In this document: one piece after another, positions 5,805 to 7,862 of the stretch | Layout of the letters: each line of letters begins with the position of its first letter | Position numbering within the stretch: the stretch's first letter is position 1 | Assembly: GCA_021775195.1 (NCBI GenBank) | Contig: JAJFIG010000099.1 | Location: forward strand, 1-7,862 | Origin: Rhodospirillales bacterium | Lineage (GTDB): Bacteria > Pseudomonadota > Alphaproteobacteria > Rhodospirillales > 2-02-FULL-58-16 | Direction of reading: 5' to 3' | DNA length: 7,862 nucleotides | The notes under the pieces: generated by a model | The model's database searches: none | The model's input: only the letters and a program-made list of their open reading frames with translations | What the model was told of the DNA's origin: nothing | Translations under genes and position numbers: made by a program

Positions 5805-7838
5805 ATGACCCAGAATCTTTTGGCCAACGAAACCAGCCCCTATCTGCTGCAGCACCGGGACAACCCGGTTCACTGGCAGGCCTGGAACGCCGACTCCCTG
5901 GCCCTGGCCCGGCGCGAGGGGAAGCCGATCCTGCTTTCCGTCGGCTATGCCGCCTGTCACTGGTGCCACGTGATGGCCCACGAAAGTTTCGAGAACGACG
6001 ATATCGCCCAGGTGATGAACGAGCTCTTCGTCAACATCAAGGTCGACCGCGAGGAGCGCCCCGACCTCGACCTCATCTACCAGACCGCCCTCTCCATGAT
6101 GGGCGAACAGGGGGGCTGGCCCCTGACCATGTTCCTGACCCCCGACGCCGAGCCCTTCTGGGGCGGCACCTACTTCCCGGCGACGCCCCGTTTCGGCCGC
6201 CCGGCCTTTCCCCAGCTCCTGCAGGGCATTGCCGAAACCTACCGTACCGAGACCGACAAGGTCCTCCAGAACGTCGCGGCGCTGCGCGACGGCTTGGCGA
6301 AAGTCGCCCGCCCGCCGGCCGGCGAAGACCTCTCCATCGAGGTTCTGGACACCGCCGCCGCCCACGCCGTGCGCATGGTCGACCCGGTGCGCGGCGGCAC
6401 CACCGGGGCGCCGAAGTTTCCCCAGCCATCCTTTTTCCGCTTTCTCTGGCGCACTTACCGGCGTACCGCCGCAGTCATGTTCCGCGACGCCGTGACCGTG
6501 ACCCTCGACAACATTTGCCAGGGCGGTATCTACGATCATCTCGGCGGCGGCTTCTCCCGCTACGCCACCGACCCTGTCTGGCTCGTTCCCCACTTCGAGA
6601 AGATGCTCTACGACAATGCGCTGCTCGTCGACCTGCTGACCGAGGCCTGGCAGGAGACCACCAGCCCCCTCTATGCAACGCGGGTGCGCGAGACCATCGA
6701 GTGGGTGCTTCGCGATCTTCGCACCGGCGACGGGAACGGCGGCGCTTTCGGCCTCGCCGGCGCCTTCGATGCCGACAGCGAGGGCGTCGAGGGCAAGTTC
6801 TATGTCTGGACCGCCGACGAGATCGACGCCCTGCTGGAAGCCGACGCCGAGGCCTTCAAGCAGGCCTACGACATCCGTCCCGATGGCAACTGGGAAGGCA
6901 ACACCATCCTCAACCGCAGCCATACCCTGGCCCTCGCCGACGACGACGCCGAGGCCACCCTTGCCCGCTGCCGGGAAACCCTGCTCGCGGTCCGCGCCAA
7001 GCGCATCCCGCCCCAGCGCGACGACAAGGTCCTCGCCGACTGGAACGGCCTGATGATCGCCGCCCTCGCCAATGCTGGCGCCGCCTTCGACCGCCCGGAC
7101 TGGATAGAGGCGGCACAATCGGTATTCAGTTTCGTCCACGAAACCATGTCCGACGGCACCCGCCTTTACCACACTTGGTGTGCCGGCCGCCCGGCCCACG
7201 CCGCCGTCCTCGACGACTATGCCAACATGAGCCGCGCCGCCCTGATCCTGGCCGAGGTAACAGGATTAAAATCCTATATCGACTTGGCCGAGACTTGGGT
7301 GGAAGCCGCCGACAGCCATTTCTGGGACGGCGCCGACGGCGGCTACTTCCTCAGCGCCGATGACACCGACGACGTTATCAGCCGCTCGAAGACCATTGCC
7401 GACAACGCCGTTCCCTCGGGTAACGGCACCATGGTCGAGGTTCTCGCCCGCCTTTTTCACGTCACCGGCAAGACCGCCTACCGGGACCGCGCCGAGGACC
7501 TGATCCGCGCCCTCTCCGGTGGTCCCGACCAGCACCTGGTCAACTACGGCACCATGCTCGCCGCCTACGAACTCCTCGACCGGGCCGTCCAGGTTGTGGT
7601 CATCGGACCGCCCGCCGACCCCGCCACCGACGCCCTGCTGCGCACCGCCTTCACCGCCAGCCTGCCCAACCGGGTCCTGACCCGGCTTGCCCCCGACACC
7701 CCCCTGCCCGAGGGCCACCCCGCCTACGGCAAGGGCCAGATCGACGGCGCCCCCACCGCTTACGTCTGCGTCGGCCCCACCTGCGGCCTTCCGGTCACTG
7801 ACCCCGAGGCATTGGGCGCCGCGCTCGCCAACGGCTGA
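5805..7838 (+). CDS. DUF255 thioredoxin-domain protein (YyaL / SPATA20 family)
   Basis: A 677-residue protein of the DUF255 family (COG1331; B. subtilis YyaL, animal SPATA20), whose biochemical role is not established. The N-terminal thioredoxin-like domain (about 1-165) has the family start LANETSPYLLQH (6-17), the CHWC motif (C51-C54) in AACHWCHVMAHESF, and VDREERPDLD (80-89). The rest resembles an (alpha/alpha) toroid as in six-hairpin glycosidases: GGIYDHLGGGFSRYATD (240-256), PHFEKMLYDNALL (262-274), FDADSEG (321-327) and NAVPSGNGTM (534-543). The end carries CVGPTCGLPV (655-664). No signal peptide is visible, so it is probably cytoplasmic. I chose ATG 5805 because family members start just before LANETSPYLLQH. 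An in-frame ATG at 5745 would add 20 low-complexity residues. Neither start has a clear ribosome binding site. It is divergent from the mnm-par cluster and probably independent of it. Confidence 0.93.
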   Translation: MTQNLLANETSPYLLQHRDNPVHWQAWNADSLALARREGKPILLSVGYAACHWCHVMAHESFENDDIAQVMNELFVNIKVDREERPDLDLIYQTALSMMGEQGGWPLTMFLTPDAEPFWGGTYFPATPRFGRPAFPQLLQGIAETYRTETDKVLQNVAALRDGLAKVARPPAGEDLSIEVLDTAAAHAVRMVDPVRGGTTGAPKFPQPSFFRFLWRTYRRTAAVMFRDAVTVTLDNICQGGIYDHLGGGFSRYATDPVWLVPHFEKMLYDNALLVDLLTEAWQETTSPLYATRVRETIEWVLRDLRTGDGNGGAFGLAGAFDADSEGVEGKFYVWTADEIDALLEADAEAFKQAYDIRPDGNWEGNTILNRSHTLALADDDAEATLARCRETLLAVRAKRIPPQRDDKVLADWNGLMIAALANAGAAFDRPDWIEAAQSVFSFVHETMSDGTRLYHTWCAGRPAHAAVLDDYANMSRAALILAEVTGLKSYIDLAETWVEAADSHFWDGADGGYFLSADDTDDVISRSKTIADNAVPSGNGTMVEVLARLFHVTGKTAYRDRAEDLIRALSGGPDQHLVNYGTMLAAYELLDRAVQVVVIGPPADPATDALLRTAFTASLPNRVLTRLAPDTPLPEGHPAYGKGQIDGAPTAYVCVGPTCGLPVTDPEALGAALANG

Positions 7839-7862
7839 TGGCCTACCTCTCCATGCACAGCC
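7838..7862 (+). CDS. Possible start of a downstream gene
   Basis: An ATG overlaps the stop of the DUF255 gene in the sequence TGATG, a common arrangement for translational coupling. The frame reads MAYLSMHS before the window ends. Eight residues are too few to recognise a family, and a later in-frame ATG at 7853 could be used instead. The call rests only on the overlap pattern. Confidence 0.3.

Noticed and set aside
5967..5972. CACGTG as a fourth parS
   Set aside because: The flanks (TGC and ATG) do not extend the palindrome, and it encodes part of the conserved CHWCHVM motif.
5736..7199. A 487-codon open frame antisense to the DUF255 gene
   Set aside because: GC-rich codon bias of the real gene leaves the opposite strand open. 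The predicted protein is glycine- and valine-rich without recognisable motifs, while the plus-strand frame matches DUF255 throughout.
7456..7465. TTTCACGTCA as a degenerate parS half site
   Set aside because: Only one arm and part of the core match, and it lies within well-conserved coding sequence.

Overview
This window looks like the origin-proximal part of an alphaproteobacterial chromosome. The sequence is GC-rich, and the best guess is a Rhodospirillales-like organism. The evidence for the lineage is the gene order mnmE-mnmG-rsmG-parA-parB, the DUF6489 gene and the general character of the proteins. The assignment is by recognition, not by a search. There are no mobile elements, CRISPR arrays or RNA genes, and I see no undescribed gene system. 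The genes are ordinary housekeeping genes; the interest lies in the DNA sites between them.

Seven genes are read leftward from about 5.66 kb. In order of transcription they are: an 81-residue DUF6489-type protein (5411-5656); a thioredoxin-like [2Fe-2S] ferredoxin (5064-5408); mnmE (3692-5026); mnmG (1655-3520); rsmG (994-1635); parA (192-1001); and parB, whose start lies at 169 and which runs off the left edge. Spacings are short (2, 37, 171, 19, -8 and 22 bases). The 171-base gap between mnmE and mnmG is the only sizeable break and has its own candidate promoter. MnmE and MnmG together modify the wobble uridine of certain tRNAs. RsmG methylates 16S rRNA. ParA and ParB move the replication origin to daughter cells.

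Three sites match the bacterial parS centromere. Two lie 48 bp apart in the mnmE-mnmG gap (3628-3643 and 3676-3691). The third (1628-1643) overlaps the GTG start codon of rsmG. So the ParB-loading sites sit beside the parAB genes whose products act on them. Just upstream of mnmG is a TTGACA promoter placed so that transcription would begin at or next to the ATG, which predicts a leaderless mRNA.

On the right, divergently transcribed, is a 677-residue DUF255/YyaL-type protein (5805-7838) with a thioredoxin-like CHWC motif and an (alpha/alpha) toroid-like C-terminal part. The 148-bp divergent gap holds a 13-bp near-perfect palindrome. An ATG overlapping the stop of this gene (TGATG) may begin another gene at the right edge. 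No gene-free stretch exceeds 300 bases.
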